Positions 45,949 to 54,835 of a stretch of 64,000 nucleotides of DNA are shown here, one piece after another. The DNA comes from an uncultured Flavobacteriaceae bacterium (lineage in GTDB: Bacteria > Bacteroidota > Bacteroidia > Flavobacteriales > Flavobacteriaceae): NCBI GenBank assembly GCA_937929935.1, contig CALFUL010000018.1:1-64000 (forward strand), in the 5' to 3' direction. Under the pieces are notes generated by a model that saw only the letters and a list, made by a program, of their open reading frames with translations, searched no databases and had not been told where the DNA came from. A program made the position numbers and the translations under genes. Every line of letters starts with the position of its first letter. The stretch's first letter is position 1.

Positions 45949-46587
45949 TTAAATCTTGAAGTCATCAAAATCTAGCGGGTCAAAATTTTTGAAATTACCA
46001 TTTAGTTTTATGGTCAATTTGGTGCGATCAACCTCATTTAAAACGGTAATTGTAGCGTTCAAATGCTCTTTAATATAAGTAAGGCGTTCACTCTCTTTAC
46101 ACAATTTCAGCAATTCATATTCTTGCTCAAAAGAGAGTCCCATTTTATGAATCAAAACAAAACTATGAAACTTATCTAAGGGTACTGGGGTAAAAGGCAC
46201 CTCCATTAAGCCATATAATATTTCTAATTTTTCTAACACTTCTTGCCTAACATCATCAGTGCCATCATTAACGTTATCTAAGAATTCAACCTCGCCACCA
46301 GCGTACAGTTTTCCATCCATTTGAGTTTCAAAATTAACAAGTTTAAAAACTTGTCTAGCCACGCAAGTCACATCCATTTCGCCATTTGGGTAGGTGTTAA
46401 CCACCTCAACCAATTGCACCTCAACACCATAATGTATGCTGTCATTGATATATACCGGAATACCAAATGTAACGGCATCATGCCTGCAATCAGTGATCAA
46501 CTGTTTATATCTTTCTTCAAAGATGTGCAACGGTACTGTTTCACCAGGAAAAAATATCGATTGCAACGGAAACATAGGTAATTTCAT
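45949..46587 (-). CDS. Lon substrate-binding-domain protein
   Basis: 212 residues consisting of a stand-alone N-terminal domain of Lon protease: LPMFPLQSIFFPGETVPLHIFEERYKQLITDC at the start is diagnostic, and the rest follows the same fold (GIPVYINDSIHYGVEVQLVEVVNTYPNGEMDVTCVARQVFKL). No AAA or protease domain is present, so it is not a Lon protease. Such proteins are common in Bacteroidota; a substrate- or partner-binding role is assumed. It is divergent from the lysA-like gene across a 193-base promoter region. Confidence 0.88.
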   Translation of the reverse strand: MKLPMFPLQSIFFPGETVPLHIFEERYKQLITDCRHDAVTFGIPVYINDSIHYGVEVQLVEVVNTYPNGEMDVTCVARQVFKLVNFETQMDGKLYAGGEVEFLDNVNDGTDDVRQEVLEKLEILYGLMEVPFTPVPLDKFHSFVLIHKMGLSFEQEYELLKLCKESERLTYIKEHLNATITVLNEVDRTKLTIKLNGNFKNFDPLDFDDFKI

Positions 46588-46727
46588 CTGTATACTTCTA
46601 GCTTTAATTTATTTGAGGCGCTCTTTTTGACAGGGTTAAATATACCATACACAACAGCGATGCACAAATATTTAAAATGTTTTATTTGTAACATTTTGTT
46701 GCATTTGCAATAAATCACTCTTCTTTT

Positions 46728-46758
46728 TTTGTAAAAAAAAGTGTTTCTTTTAGATTTG
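46728..46758 (+). promoter_or_regulatory. Bacteroidota-type promoter of the lysA gene
   Basis: TTTG at 46728-46731, a 19-base spacer, then TAGATTTG at 46751-46758. This is an exact fit to the Bacteroidota sigma-ABfr consensus (TTTG, 19 bases, TAnnTTTG). Transcription would begin a few bases on, leaving a leader of about 15 bases before the ATG at 46781. Confidence 0.75.
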
Positions 46759-46780
46759 TTCAAATTTACAAACACACAGC

Positions 46781-48022
46781 ATGAAGCACGCAGATCTTCT
46801 TAAAATAGCAAATACCTTTGGCGACCCAGTTTATGTGTATGATGCACAAAAAATTCAAAGTCAATTTAACCGTTTGACATCAGCATTTAGTAGTGTCAGA
46901 AACTTAAAGTTAAATTATGCAGCCAAAGCGCTGTCGAATATTTCTATTTTAAAATTGATGAATAGTCTTGGTAGTGGTTTAGATACCGTTTCTATTCAAG
47001 AAGTTCAATTGGGTTTATTGGCAGGTTTTAAAGCTCAAGACATCATTTTTACCCCTAACGGAGTTTCATTAGAAGAAATTGAAGAAGCCGCTAAATTAGG
47101 GGTTCGCATCAATATTGACAACTTATCAATTTTAGAGCAATTTGGTAGCAAACACCCTGATATACCGGTTTGCATTCGTATCAATCCTCATGTTATGGCG
47201 GGTGGTAATTCAAACATTTCAGTAGGTCATATTGATTCGAAATTTGGCATTAGTATACATCAGATTCCGCATTTACTGCGTATTGTAGCCTTGACAGAGA
47301 TGAATATCAACGGTATTCACATGCATACAGGTAGCGATATTCTTGACATTGATGTATTCTTGTATGCTTCAGAAATTTTATTCGAAACCGCTAAAAACTT
47401 TAAAAATCTTGATTTTATTGATTTTGGTAGCGGCTTCAAAGTACCGTATAAAGAAGGTGATATTGAAACTAATATTGAAGAATTAGGCAAAAAATTAAGT
47501 TCAAGATTCAATACTTTTTGTAAAGAATATGGTAAAGAATTGACATTAGCTTTTGAACCTGGTAAATTTTTAGTGAGTGAAGCAGGGCGATTTTTAGCCA
47601 AAGTCAATGTGGTAAAACAAACCACTTCAACCGTTTTTGCGAGTATTGATTCAGGCTTCAACCATTTAATCAGACCCATGCTTTACGGGGCTTCACATCA
47701 TATCGAGAACATTTCGAACCCTAAAGGTCGTGAACGGTTTTATTCAATAGTTGGGTACATATGTGAAACAGACACTTTTGCAAGTAACCGTAGAATAAAT
47801 GAAATATCAGAAGGCGATATACTTTCATTTCACAATGCAGGTGCCTATTGTTTTACCATGGCGAGCAATTATAATTCACGTTTTAGACCGCCTGAAGTAT
47901 TATGGTATAAAGGTAAAGCCACTTTGATTCGTGAACGCGAGGTTTTTAATGATTTACTTAAAAATCAAGTTGACGTCAAAGATTTATTCAATATAAAAAC
48001 AGAAAAGGTAGCTGTAAAATAA
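46781..48022 (+). CDS. lysA: Diaminopimelate decarboxylase
   Basis: 413 residues of the alanine-racemase/ODC fold. The PLP Lys is at 49 in NYAAKALSN. HMHTGSDI, FGSGFKVPY and FEPGKFLVSEAG are cofactor and barrel motifs, and GYICETDTFASNR carries the active-site Cys with the DAP-specific surroundings. HNAGAYCFTMASNYNSRFRPPEVL is the usual C-terminal signature. It decarboxylates meso-diaminopimelate to lysine, the last step of lysine synthesis. It is transcribed from a consensus promoter at 46728-46758 and is followed 62 bases later by a thioredoxin-like gene. Confidence 0.96.
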   Translation: MKHADLLKIANTFGDPVYVYDAQKIQSQFNRLTSAFSSVRNLKLNYAAKALSNISILKLMNSLGSGLDTVSIQEVQLGLLAGFKAQDIIFTPNGVSLEEIEEAAKLGVRINIDNLSILEQFGSKHPDIPVCIRINPHVMAGGNSNISVGHIDSKFGISIHQIPHLLRIVALTEMNINGIHMHTGSDILDIDVFLYASEILFETAKNFKNLDFIDFGSGFKVPYKEGDIETNIEELGKKLSSRFNTFCKEYGKELTLAFEPGKFLVSEAGRFLAKVNVVKQTTSTVFASIDSGFNHLIRPMLYGASHHIENISNPKGRERFYSIVGYICETDTFASNRRINEISEGDILSFHNAGAYCFTMASNYNSRFRPPEVLWYKGKATLIREREVFNDLLKNQVDVKDLFNIKTEKVAVK

Positions 48023-48084
48023 AGCTTTTCAAAAACCGTTAGTTTTGGTATAGTCTTTGGACTAACTCAACAAAACTGTACTTC

Positions 48085-48618
48085 ATGACCATAGCTATTC
48101 AAAAATTTGGCAAATTCGCTGGCTTAGCGATACTTTTCTTTTTATCATTCTCAATTCATGCACAAGAGGTTACTTGGCTTTCTTGGGATGAAGCTGCACA
48201 ATTGGTAGCAACCGATAAAAAGCCGAAGAAAATATTTGTAGATGTGTATACTGATTGGTGCGGATGGTGTAAAAAGATGGATAAGGATACCTTTCAAAAT
48301 CAGGAAGTTGCCGAATATATGGAAGCCAATTTCTATATGGTTAAGCTCGATGGAGAAGGCAAAGAACCAATTGAATTTAAAGGAAAGGTCTATAAATTTG
48401 TTCCTCAAGGTAAAAGAGGCTATCATGAATTTGCAGCTGCCTTGATGAACGGCAAAATGAGTTACCCCACCACTGTATTTCTGAATGAAAAAATGGAAAT
48501 GCTTTCGCCTGTACCAGGTTACCAAAAACCAGATGCATTTTTAAATATAGCACGTTATTTTGGCGATAACATATACTTAGAGAAAGATTGGAAAACCTAT
48601 GAAAGTCAAGGTAAATAA
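48085..48618 (+). CDS. Secreted thioredoxin-family protein
   Basis: 177 residues. A signal sequence (KFAGLAILFFLSFSIHAQ) directs it to the periplasm. The thioredoxin-like domain has VDVYTDWCGWCKKMDKDTF with the CxxC pair at 59 and 62, and the cis-Pro in MSYPTTVFLNE. The long insert between (LDGEGKEPIEFKGKVYKFVPQGKRGYHEF) is typical of the thioredoxin_7/DUF255-like group in Bacteroidota. A role in periplasmic disulphide exchange is likely; the partner is unknown. A strong terminator follows. Confidence 0.9.
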   Translation: MTIAIQKFGKFAGLAILFFLSFSIHAQEVTWLSWDEAAQLVATDKKPKKIFVDVYTDWCGWCKKMDKDTFQNQEVAEYMEANFYMVKLDGEGKEPIEFKGKVYKFVPQGKRGYHEFAAALMNGKMSYPTTVFLNEKMEMLSPVPGYQKPDAFLNIARYFGDNIYLEKDWKTYESQGK

Positions 48619-48623
48619 GAAAT

Positions 48624-48664
48624 AAAAAAAACTCCTTAACCATTATAGCTAAGGAGTTTTTTTT
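48624..48664. terminator. Bidirectional terminator between converging genes
   Basis: Perfect 15-bp stem (48624-48638 with 48650-48664; core CTCCTTA/TAAGGAG flanked by eight A and eight T) with an 11-base loop. It follows the thioredoxin-like gene by a few bases and faces the end of the minus-strand membrane-protein gene. Confidence 0.93.
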
Positions 48665-48679
48665 ACTTTCTATATCAGT

Positions 48680-49453
48680 TTAATCTGATCCCGTAGGTTT
48701 CAATTCAGTTTCTAAATCAAGCGCTTTTGCTTTTTGCGCACGCCCTTGACAACGATCACATAAATCAGTAATCTTCTTTAATTCTCTTGCCTTGGCTACG
48801 GTACCTTCAAAAATTTCATTGGTTCTTTTACCATTGATATAGCCGCAATCTTCAAATAAGTGATAGCTTTTTCCTGAGGGTGTCCAATACACACTGTTTA
48901 CGCCGTTATTTAGAAGTTCAACTTGATTGGTTTGTTCAGTATATTGCTCAACTGACGCAGGGTTAAACTCTGTTCCGGTCAAACCAGCTGCCGCTAATGC
49001 AGCGATGGCAACGGTACCTAAAATTCCTTTTTGCTTACCGTTTAAGTTTTTGTTGGTAAAAATCAAAATAACCATGGGTAAGAATGCCAATACGCTAATG
49101 ATCATTCCTAATTGATTCTGAACAAAAAATTTGAATTTATTTTTTTCTGATGCAGGATCTAAGCGATTTGCTTTTTTCCAGAGTAGGTTACCTACAATAG
49201 CAAAAATTAAAGCGACTACAATTAAGCCGATCATCCAAGCCATATTAACTGGCACTTCTTGTAACTTGAAATACGCCCATACTTGACAGCCTATGGCTAC
49301 CAACCAACCAAGTACAGCTATGATTCTAAAAGTGGTTGCTTTTGATTTACTTTCTGCTGTAGGCTTCCAAGTAGCCCCCTGCTCAGCAGTAGTTGTTGAT
49401 GCTGAATCATCAACAATTCTTGTGATTTTTTTTGAAGATTTTCCGTTTGACAT
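48680..49453 (-). CDS. Membrane protein with C-terminal cysteine-containing domain, unknown function
   Basis: 257 residues. A charged, Ser/Thr-rich cytoplasmic head (1-40) is followed by four hydrophobic segments: TTFRIIAVLGWLVAIGCQVW, MAWMIGLIVVALIFAIVGNLL, LGMIISVLAFLPMVILIFT, and GILGTVAIAALAAAGLTG. The C-terminal domain has VYWTPSGKSYHLFEDCGYINGK ... ITDLCDRCQGRA, a YH-x3-C ... CxxC pattern that recurs as a small zinc- or redox-type module in bacterial membrane and competence-like proteins. I do not recognise a named family. It lies upstream of guaB on the same strand direction with a separating gap of 135 bases. Confidence 0.75.
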   Translation of the reverse strand: MSNGKSSKKITRIVDDSASTTTAEQGATWKPTAESKSKATTFRIIAVLGWLVAIGCQVWAYFKLQEVPVNMAWMIGLIVVALIFAIVGNLLWKKANRLDPASEKNKFKFFVQNQLGMIISVLAFLPMVILIFTNKNLNGKQKGILGTVAIAALAAAGLTGTEFNPASVEQYTEQTNQVELLNNGVNSVYWTPSGKSYHLFEDCGYINGKRTNEIFEGTVAKARELKKITDLCDRCQGRAQKAKALDLETELKPTGSD

Positions 49454-49588
49454 AATTAGTGTTTAGTGATTTAATTTTTATAAAGTTACACAACTTTAAC
49501 AAAAAACAGGAATGACAAGGTTTTTCTTCAGAATAAAACGACCAAATTCATAACCCAAAAGAAGAATTAAAAAATCTGACTCTTAAAA

Positions 49589-51061
49589 TTACCTACTATA
49601 GTTTGGAGATTCTTTGGTAATAGTCACGTCATGCGGATGGCTTTCATTGATACCACTAGCCGTGATTTTCACAAAACGACCTGTATCTTGTAATGTGGCA
49701 ATATCTTTTGCCCCGCAATACCCCATACCAGCGCGCAAGCCACCAACAAACTGATGAATACTTTCATGCAACTCGCCTTTATAAGGTACACGTCCTACAA
49801 TTCCTTCGGGTACTAACTTTTTAATATCATCTTCAACATCTTGAAAGTAACGATCTTTTGAACCTTTTTTCATAGCTTCAACAGACCCCATGCCACGATA
49901 CGATTTGAATTTTCTTCCTTCGTAAATAATAGTTTCTCCTGGCGATTCTTTTGTACCTGCCAATAAAGAACCTAACATTACGGTATCAGCACCAGCTGCA
50001 ATGGCTTTTGGTATGTCACCCGTATAGCGAATTCCGCCATCTGCAATAACAGGTACGCCACTGTCTTTAATCGCTGCAGCAACCTCAAGAACTGCTGAAA
50101 ATTGTGGAAAACCAACACCTGCCACTACTCTAGTGGTACATATTGACCCAGGACCAATACCCACTTTGACGGCATCAGCACCAGCAGCTACCAAATATTT
50201 AGCGGCTTCACCAGTAGCTATATTACCTACAATAACATCAAGCTTAGGAAATCTCTTTTTTACTGCTTTTAAAACAGTAACTACACCTTTGGTATGACCA
50301 TGCGCCGTATCAATTACCACAGCATCAACTCCTGCTTTTACCAAAGCCTCTGCCCTATCTACAGCATCACTTGTAACACCCAATGCAGCTGCTACGCGAA
50401 GCCTTCCAAATTCATCTTTGTTTGCGTTAGGCTTTTGGGTAAGTTTTGTAATATCACGAAATGTGATTAAACCAACGAGCTTATTGTTTTTATCTACTAC
50501 CGGTAGTTTTTCAATTTTGTAATCTTGTAAAATCACTTCGGCTTCTGAAAGCGAAGTACCTTCAGCGGCAGTAACCAAATTTTTTGAAGTCATTACCTCA
50601 GAAATTGGTCTATCGTTATTTTTTTCAAATCGCAAATCACGATTTGTAACAATTCCTATAAGTTTTCCTGCATCATCTACGATAGGAATACCGCCAATAC
50701 TATGCTCTTTCATATTCGCTTTTGCATCACGAACCGTAGAACTAAGTGGCATGGTTACAGGATCTAGAATCATGCCGCTCTCTGCTCTTTTTACCTTACG
50801 GACTTTAATTGCTTGCTGCTCAATGGTCATGTTTTTATGCAAAACACCAATACCACCTTCTTGTGCAATAGCTATTGCCATACGCGATTCAGTTACTGTA
50901 TCCATGGCCGCTGAAATAACGGGCACATTGATAGTAATGTTTCTAGTAAATTTTGTTTGAATATTCACTTCTCTCGGAAGCACTTCAGAAAAGGAAGGGA
51001 CTAAAAGTACGTCATCATACGTGAGACCTTCTCCGACAATTTTATCAAGGTGAGCTTGCAT
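49589..51061 (-). CDS. guaB: Inosine-5'-monophosphate dehydrogenase
   Basis: 490 residues, normal for bacterial IMPDH. The start ([17 protein letters not shown]) and TIM barrel are intact. Two CBS domains interrupt the barrel at about 95-205 ([29 protein letters not shown] and [28 protein letters not shown]). The catalytic Cys loop reads [17 protein letters not shown], and [10 protein letters not shown] is the flap-region motif. The enzyme makes XMP from IMP, committing purine synthesis to GMP. Upstream, TACATTTG on the minus strand (51085-51092) fits the Bacteroidota -7 element. Confidence 0.98.
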   Translation of the reverse strand: MQAHLDKIVGEGLTYDDVLLVPSFSEVLPREVNIQTKFTRNITINVPVISAAMDTVTESRMAIAIAQEGGIGVLHKNMTIEQQAIKVRKVKRAESGMILDPVTMPLSSTVRDAKANMKEHSIGGIPIVDDAGKLIGIVTNRDLRFEKNNDRPISEVMTSKNLVTAAEGTSLSEAEVILQDYKIEKLPVVDKNNKLVGLITFRDITKLTQKPNANKDEFGRLRVAAALGVTSDAVDRAEALVKAGVDAVVIDTAHGHTKGVVTVLKAVKKRFPKLDVIVGNIATGEAAKYLVAAGADAVKVGIGPGSICTTRVVAGVGFPQFSAVLEVAAAIKDSGVPVIADGGIRYTGDIPKAIAAGADTVMLGSLLAGTKESPGETIIYEGRKFKSYRGMGSVEAMKKGSKDRYFQDVEDDIKKLVPEGIVGRVPYKGELHESIHQFVGGLRAGMGYCGAKDIATLQDTGRFVKITASGINESHPHDVTITKESPNYSR

Positions 51062-51162
51062 AGCAATTAAGGTTTAATTGCGGACAAATGTAGTAAAAAA
51101 AGACGTAAGACCGCTGTGCTTTTTGAATAAAGAAAAAAGACTGTTTAGGTGTAATTTGACAG

Positions 51163-51669
51163 CTATTTTACTTCTTTAACTCTTGGTCTCAAAGTCAATT
51201 GCCAGAGCACCAAAATCGCAGAAATGCTAAAGGTTGCGGTCATTAGAAATCCTGAGAAAATGACCACATATTTCATCCAAAGATGGCCCATCCAAAGAAA
51301 ATAAATGCCGCCAAAGGTTAATAATACTGACAAGAATGGTTCAACGGTTAAAAAGAGTTTTAACTTTTTAGGAAGTTTAGTTACCCATACTAATCCTCCT
51401 AAAAGAAAAAATATAAAAGACATAGCGAGTATATGGGTATGCACAATGGTCAACATTTCACGTTCACTTTTTTTAAATTTCATTACGGTAGCAGCTTCAT
51501 CATCTTCATTACCATTATAATTCTCAACTACACCATTAGCCGAAGTTGAACTAGTTTCTGACACAAATAGAAGTCCGGTAAAAAAACCAATTGATAAGAT
51601 TATTACAAAGGCAGCAATAAAGATTTTTAGCTCTTTCGGAAATGAAATTAAGAGGCCGTTATACTGCAT
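51163..51669 (-). CDS. Four-helix membrane protein linked to an FMN-binding protein
   Basis: 168 residues with four membrane segments: IFIAAFVIILSIGFFTGLLFV, IVHTHILAMSFIFFLLGGLVWV, LFLTVEPFLSVLLTFGGIYFLWM, and VVIFSGFLMTATFSISAILVLWQL. His residues in HTHILAM and GHLWMKY are placed so that they could bind heme, but no signature was recognised. An acidic loop (NYNGNEDDEAATVMKFKKSERE) lies between helices one and two. Its start codon overlaps the stop of the FMN-binding protein gene (TAATG), so the two are coupled; with the upstream porin gene they form a plausible reductase or uptake unit. Confidence 0.75.
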   Translation of the reverse strand: MQYNGLLISFPKELKIFIAAFVIILSIGFFTGLLFVSETSSTSANGVVENYNGNEDDEAATVMKFKKSEREMLTIVHTHILAMSFIFFLLGGLVWVTKLPKKLKLFLTVEPFLSVLLTFGGIYFLWMGHLWMKYVVIFSGFLMTATFSISAILVLWQLTLRPRVKEVK

Positions 51670-52205
51670 TACAAAACCTTATTTAAGTGAAGAATCTCAA
51701 GAGTTTGCAATAAATCATCAATTGCATGGGTCATTGATCTGACTGATATGGTTGCTCCTGCAATACCATCAATATTGGTTTCATAGTCTACTCTATCGCC
51801 AGCTGTTTTGCCCAAAAACTGTTTCAACCATCTTTTGCTACCGATCTCGCCGCCGTATTCTTCACGATAAATTAAAACTTTAGAATGTATGAGTTTCAAA
51901 TCAACATCAAATAGCACCAGGTAATCAAATTGAGCTGTTTTGCTAGCCGCTTTGTCAATAAAAGCGTAGCCTAAGAACTTATCTTTTTGGGTTAGCCTAT
52001 AAAAATTATCTGCTGTGATTTTTGCTGGAAGCTTTTCATTAAGTTCTTCGGATATTGTAATTGAATTCATTTCAAAACTTTCTATCTCGAAAACCTTTTG
52101 AACTTCTTTAGTGACTTTTTTATTGAGGTTTTCAGGAAGCTTAAAACCATATAAAAACAATATACCCAGCAAAAAAATACTAATAATTCCTAATTTATGA
52201 ATCAT
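51669..52205 (-). CDS. Secreted FMN-binding-domain protein
   Basis: About 178 residues from the ATG at 52205; a TTG at 52211 would add two residues. A single N-terminal hydrophobic segment (LGIISIFLLGILFLYGF) anchors or exports it. The rest is an RnfG/NqrC-type FMN-binding domain, with DGIAGATISVRSMTHAIDDLL providing the Thr to which FMN is attached covalently by ApbE in this family. It probably carries electrons in or across the inner membrane. An almost perfect palindrome (52219-52239) lies 13 bases upstream of the start. It is coupled to the membrane-protein gene that follows. Confidence 0.85.
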   Translation of the reverse strand: MIHKLGIISIFLLGILFLYGFKLPENLNKKVTKEVQKVFEIESFEMNSITISEELNEKLPAKITADNFYRLTQKDKFLGYAFIDKAASKTAQFDYLVLFDVDLKLIHSKVLIYREEYGGEIGSKRWLKQFLGKTAGDRVDYETNIDGIAGATISVRSMTHAIDDLLQTLEILHLNKVL

Positions 52206-52218
52206 GTGCAAATATATT

Positions 52219-52239
52219 TATTAAGAATTATTCTTAATA
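52219..52239. promoter_or_regulatory. Perfect 10+1+10 palindrome before the FMN-binding protein gene
   Basis: TATTAAGAAT (52219-52228), one T, then ATTCTTAATA (52230-52239). All ten pairs match. Fur-family operators have this kind of odd-centred AT-rich dyad, but the sequence itself does not match the classical Fur box closely. Confidence 0.55.
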
Positions 52240-52276
52240 GTGAAATTACTAAAGTTTATAAACAAAAAGAGATTGT

Positions 52277-53458
52277 TTAAAACCAAACCCCGATTCCAAA
52301 ATTCAAACGATCTTTTGTATCTACTTCTGAGGCGTTTGACCGGAATTGATAATCGCCTTTTACAACTACCCCCGGCGCAATATGATAGGTCAAGCCTGAC
52401 GTTATATCTGTTCGGTCATATGCTTCATTCGCTACTAAATTACCAGCGGTATCGGCATGTGTATTGAATTTTTCAAAGCGGGTAAAAACAAATAATTTTT
52501 GTTCTTTGTCAGTAGGTAAAAGGTTATAAGCACCCTCTATATAAAAGCCTTGAAGTGCGCTTCCTAAATCTTGGCCTGTTGCTGTATTGTAGAGATCAGT
52601 ATCTGAAAGCGAGGCATGAATAAATTGCCCTCGCGCGGTAAAACGTTGGTAGGCATAACGTGCATCAAAACCTATCATTCGAATACCAATATTGGCACCG
52701 TCAAGCGTTTCAATGTCATCAGCAGCCTGCGTTTTACCAAAATAACCAGACAGACCTAAACGAAGCCCTGAAATACCATAATAATCAAGTTTAGTAGATA
52801 ATGTAGGACTATCAATGGTTGAGCGTATTGCTTTTTGGCGCCCACTTCGAAGTCCGTTTGAACCTTTCAAAAATCCAGAGAGTCCGCCTTCGTCATTCGC
52901 CTCTGTTGATTTAAAGCCATTGAATATATATGCCTGGTATCCTAAAGAAATGTCATTGAATCGACCTGTGACACCAATACCCATTTCGCGCCATGTGGTG
53001 GGCACAATGACATTATCCATTGCTGGTCTTTCTGTACCATTAAAGGTTGTGGGTTCATGAAATTCATTCACAATACCCATGGGCACTAACATTAAACCGC
53101 CTCGAATACTCACATTGCTTCCTACGGCATAATTAACAAAAGCCTGTTCTACAAAGACTTCATTGACATGTTCAAACTCAATTTCAGTAACAAATTGAGT
53201 CTTGTCATTGAATCGATATCCGAACAATAAAACCAATCTTTGAATATCTAATTCTCCGTTATCACTTTCAGGTTGATTGTATAACATTTCGCCATAAGCC
53301 CCTACGGTAACCGCTGAACCATAGTTACCCGACAATAAACGTTGTGCGGCGTTTAATTGTGTTTGCGGAATTAAGGTTATAGAATCAGTTTTAGTTTGAG
53401 TAAAACCCAGTGAAGTAATACACACCAAAAGTATGAGTAAAAGAGAATTTTTCAACAT
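52277..53458 (-). CDS. Outer-membrane porin-like beta-barrel protein
   Basis: 393 residues. A signal peptide MLKNSLLLILLVCITSLGFTQ precedes a protein made of alternating amphipathic strands ending in the aromatic residue expected of a barrel (LNFGIGVWF). VTVGAYGEMLYN, RLVLLFGYRFNDKTQFVTEIEFEHVNEVFVEQAFVNYAV and LMLVPMGIVNEFHEPTTFNG resemble the phosphate-selective porin O/P group. The substrate is unknown. The FMN-binding and membrane-protein genes follow at 72 bases. Two near-identical palindromic elements upstream (53465-53486 and 53534-53555) suggest metal-responsive control. Confidence 0.8.
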   Translation of the reverse strand: MLKNSLLLILLVCITSLGFTQTKTDSITLIPQTQLNAAQRLLSGNYGSAVTVGAYGEMLYNQPESDNGELDIQRLVLLFGYRFNDKTQFVTEIEFEHVNEVFVEQAFVNYAVGSNVSIRGGLMLVPMGIVNEFHEPTTFNGTERPAMDNVIVPTTWREMGIGVTGRFNDISLGYQAYIFNGFKSTEANDEGGLSGFLKGSNGLRSGRQKAIRSTIDSPTLSTKLDYYGISGLRLGLSGYFGKTQAADDIETLDGANIGIRMIGFDARYAYQRFTARGQFIHASLSDTDLYNTATGQDLGSALQGFYIEGAYNLLPTDKEQKLFVFTRFEKFNTHADTAGNLVANEAYDRTDITSGLTYHIAPGVVVKGDYQFRSNASEVDTKDRLNFGIGVWF

Positions 53459-53464
53459 TGTTTT

Positions 53465-53555
53465 ATTTAGACTTGATATAAATAACTAATTAATTCGAGT
53501 GCAAATTTACAATCAAAATCAATTTTTACAAAGTTTATTTATATTAAATCTAAAT
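53465..53555. promoter_or_regulatory. Two inverted copies of a 22-base palindromic element before the porin gene
   Basis: The plus strand at 53465-53486 and the minus strand at 53555-53534 share 19 of 22 bases, with consensus ATTTAGAYTTRATATAAAT at the core. Each copy is itself an imperfect dyad (ATTTA ... TAAAT, 19 bases). The first contains TTTAGACTTG, as does the palindrome at 40164. Confidence 0.6.
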
Positions 53556-53612
53556 AAATATAAGAATTTAACATTTGAAGAATGCTAAGAAAATGATTTA
53601 GAGGAAATTAGA

Positions 53613-54482
53613 TTAATGGTAGGTATTAAAAAGCTCAGAAGCTTTATTATAAGCCGCTTCAAAAACTAGCCAGTTGACTCCTGTATCGACTTTTTCTGTA
53701 TTGAAATACGACAGCATTTTTTCAGTGGGCATATTACCTGTCAATTCATCTTTCGCCATTGGGCAGCCCCCAAAACCTTGCACGGCGCCATCAAATCTTC
53801 GGCACCCAGCTTTGTAAGCAGCATCTACTTTTTCATGCCATTTTGTGGGGGTTGTATGTAGATGTGCCCCAAATTCTATGTCAGGATATTTAGGAATTAA
53901 ATTAGCGAACAAATACTCAATAACTTCAGGTGTAGATGTACCTACAGTATCTGAGAGCGATAAAATTTTCGCACCCATAGCCGCTAATTTTTCGGTCCAC
54001 TCCCCCACTACTTCCACATTCCATGGATCGCCATATGGGTTTCCGAAACCCATTGAAATATAGGTAACCACTTCTTTTCCGGATGCATCAGCGATGGCTA
54101 AAATTTCTTTTAAAATTTCTACAGACTCCGCAATGGTTTTGTGGGTATTACGCATTTGAAAGTTCTCAGAAATAGAAAACGGATATCCTAAATAGTTTAT
54201 CGCTTCATATTTACTTGCCTCAGTTGCGCCACGTACATTGGCAACAATCGCCAGTAATTTACTTTTGGTTTGTGTTAAATCAAGTTGTGAAAGTACCTCA
54301 GCGGTATTGACCATTTGCGGTATGGCTTTAGGCGATACAAAACTTCCAAAATCAATGGTATCAAATCCGCAGCCTAATAAAGATTGAATGTAACGCACTT
54401 TTTCTTCAGTAGAAATAAAAGCCTTAATGCCTTGCATGGCATCTCTTGGGCATTCAATGATTTTGACTTTTTCGCTAAACAT
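53613..54482 (-). CDS. Hydroxymethylglutaryl-CoA lyase
   Basis: 289 residues, close to the bacterial enzyme length. The DRE-TIM barrel start is IIECPRDAMQGIKAFISTEEKV; CGFDTIDFGSFVSPKAIPQM gives the acyl-CoA pocket; LSLSDTVGTSTPEVI and FGAHLHTTPTKWHEK carry the metal-binding Asp and His residues; and GGCPMAKDELTGNMPTE contains the catalytic Cys. The enzyme splits HMG-CoA into acetyl-CoA and acetoacetate at the end of leucine breakdown. No other leucine-degradation gene is nearby. Confidence 0.95.
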   Translation of the reverse strand: MFSEKVKIIECPRDAMQGIKAFISTEEKVRYIQSLLGCGFDTIDFGSFVSPKAIPQMVNTAEVLSQLDLTQTKSKLLAIVANVRGATEASKYEAINYLGYPFSISENFQMRNTHKTIAESVEILKEILAIADASGKEVVTYISMGFGNPYGDPWNVEVVGEWTEKLAAMGAKILSLSDTVGTSTPEVIEYLFANLIPKYPDIEFGAHLHTTPTKWHEKVDAAYKAGCRRFDGAVQGFGGCPMAKDELTGNMPTEKMLSYFNTEKVDTGVNWLVFEAAYNKASELFNTYH

Positions 54483-54835
54483 TGGATAAAAATACGAAGA
54501 TTGGTATTAAATGTTTGACGGTTGTCTGTTTTTCGTTTTCGGAATTTGGATAGTTGGATTAATCGATTCTTGGAATATTGGAATTTGAGATTTGAGATTT
54601 TGGATAGTTGGAAGAAATGAAAATTATTGGAATTTGATGTTTTTATCAGACACGAATTTCACAAATTATCACGAATGATTTGGTTGATGGTTGTTCGTTA
54701 AGTGTTAAGTGGAATATAGATTATTAGAATTTAGTCTTTCGTCTTTTGTCTCTAGTCTTTTCTCTTTTACCTCTTCTCATCGCATTTGGAATTTGAAATT
54801 TGAGATTTTGGATTTTGGATCTTGCGCCTAGCGCT
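54483..54835. other. Gene-free low-complexity repeat region upstream of the HMG-CoA lyase gene
   Basis: About 350 bases built from short near-repeats such as GGAATTTGAGATTT and TTTTGGATAGTTGG. From 54691 it contains the first copy of the 76-90-bp direct repeat that recurs after the LysE-type gene. No coding frame or clear promoter was recognised. Confidence 0.6.
54691..54766 (+). repeat. Direct repeat flanking the LysE-type gene, copy 1 (two 7-bp units)
   Basis: Starts TTGTTCGTTAAGTGTTAAGTGG and runs through a TTAGTCTTTCGTCTTTTGTC block to TCTCTT. The same sequence recurs at 55482-55571 with two substitutions in the second half and two extra TAAGTGT units. This copy has two TAAGTGT/TAAGTGG units; the other has four. 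Confidence 0.85.

Noticed and set aside
45949..46587. Lon protease gene
   Set aside because: Only the substrate-binding domain is present; the ATPase and serine-lysine protease domains are absent.
46321..46630. Plus-strand frames opposite the Lon-domain protein gene
   Set aside because: They are antisense shadows of the minus-strand gene, which has a clear family match.
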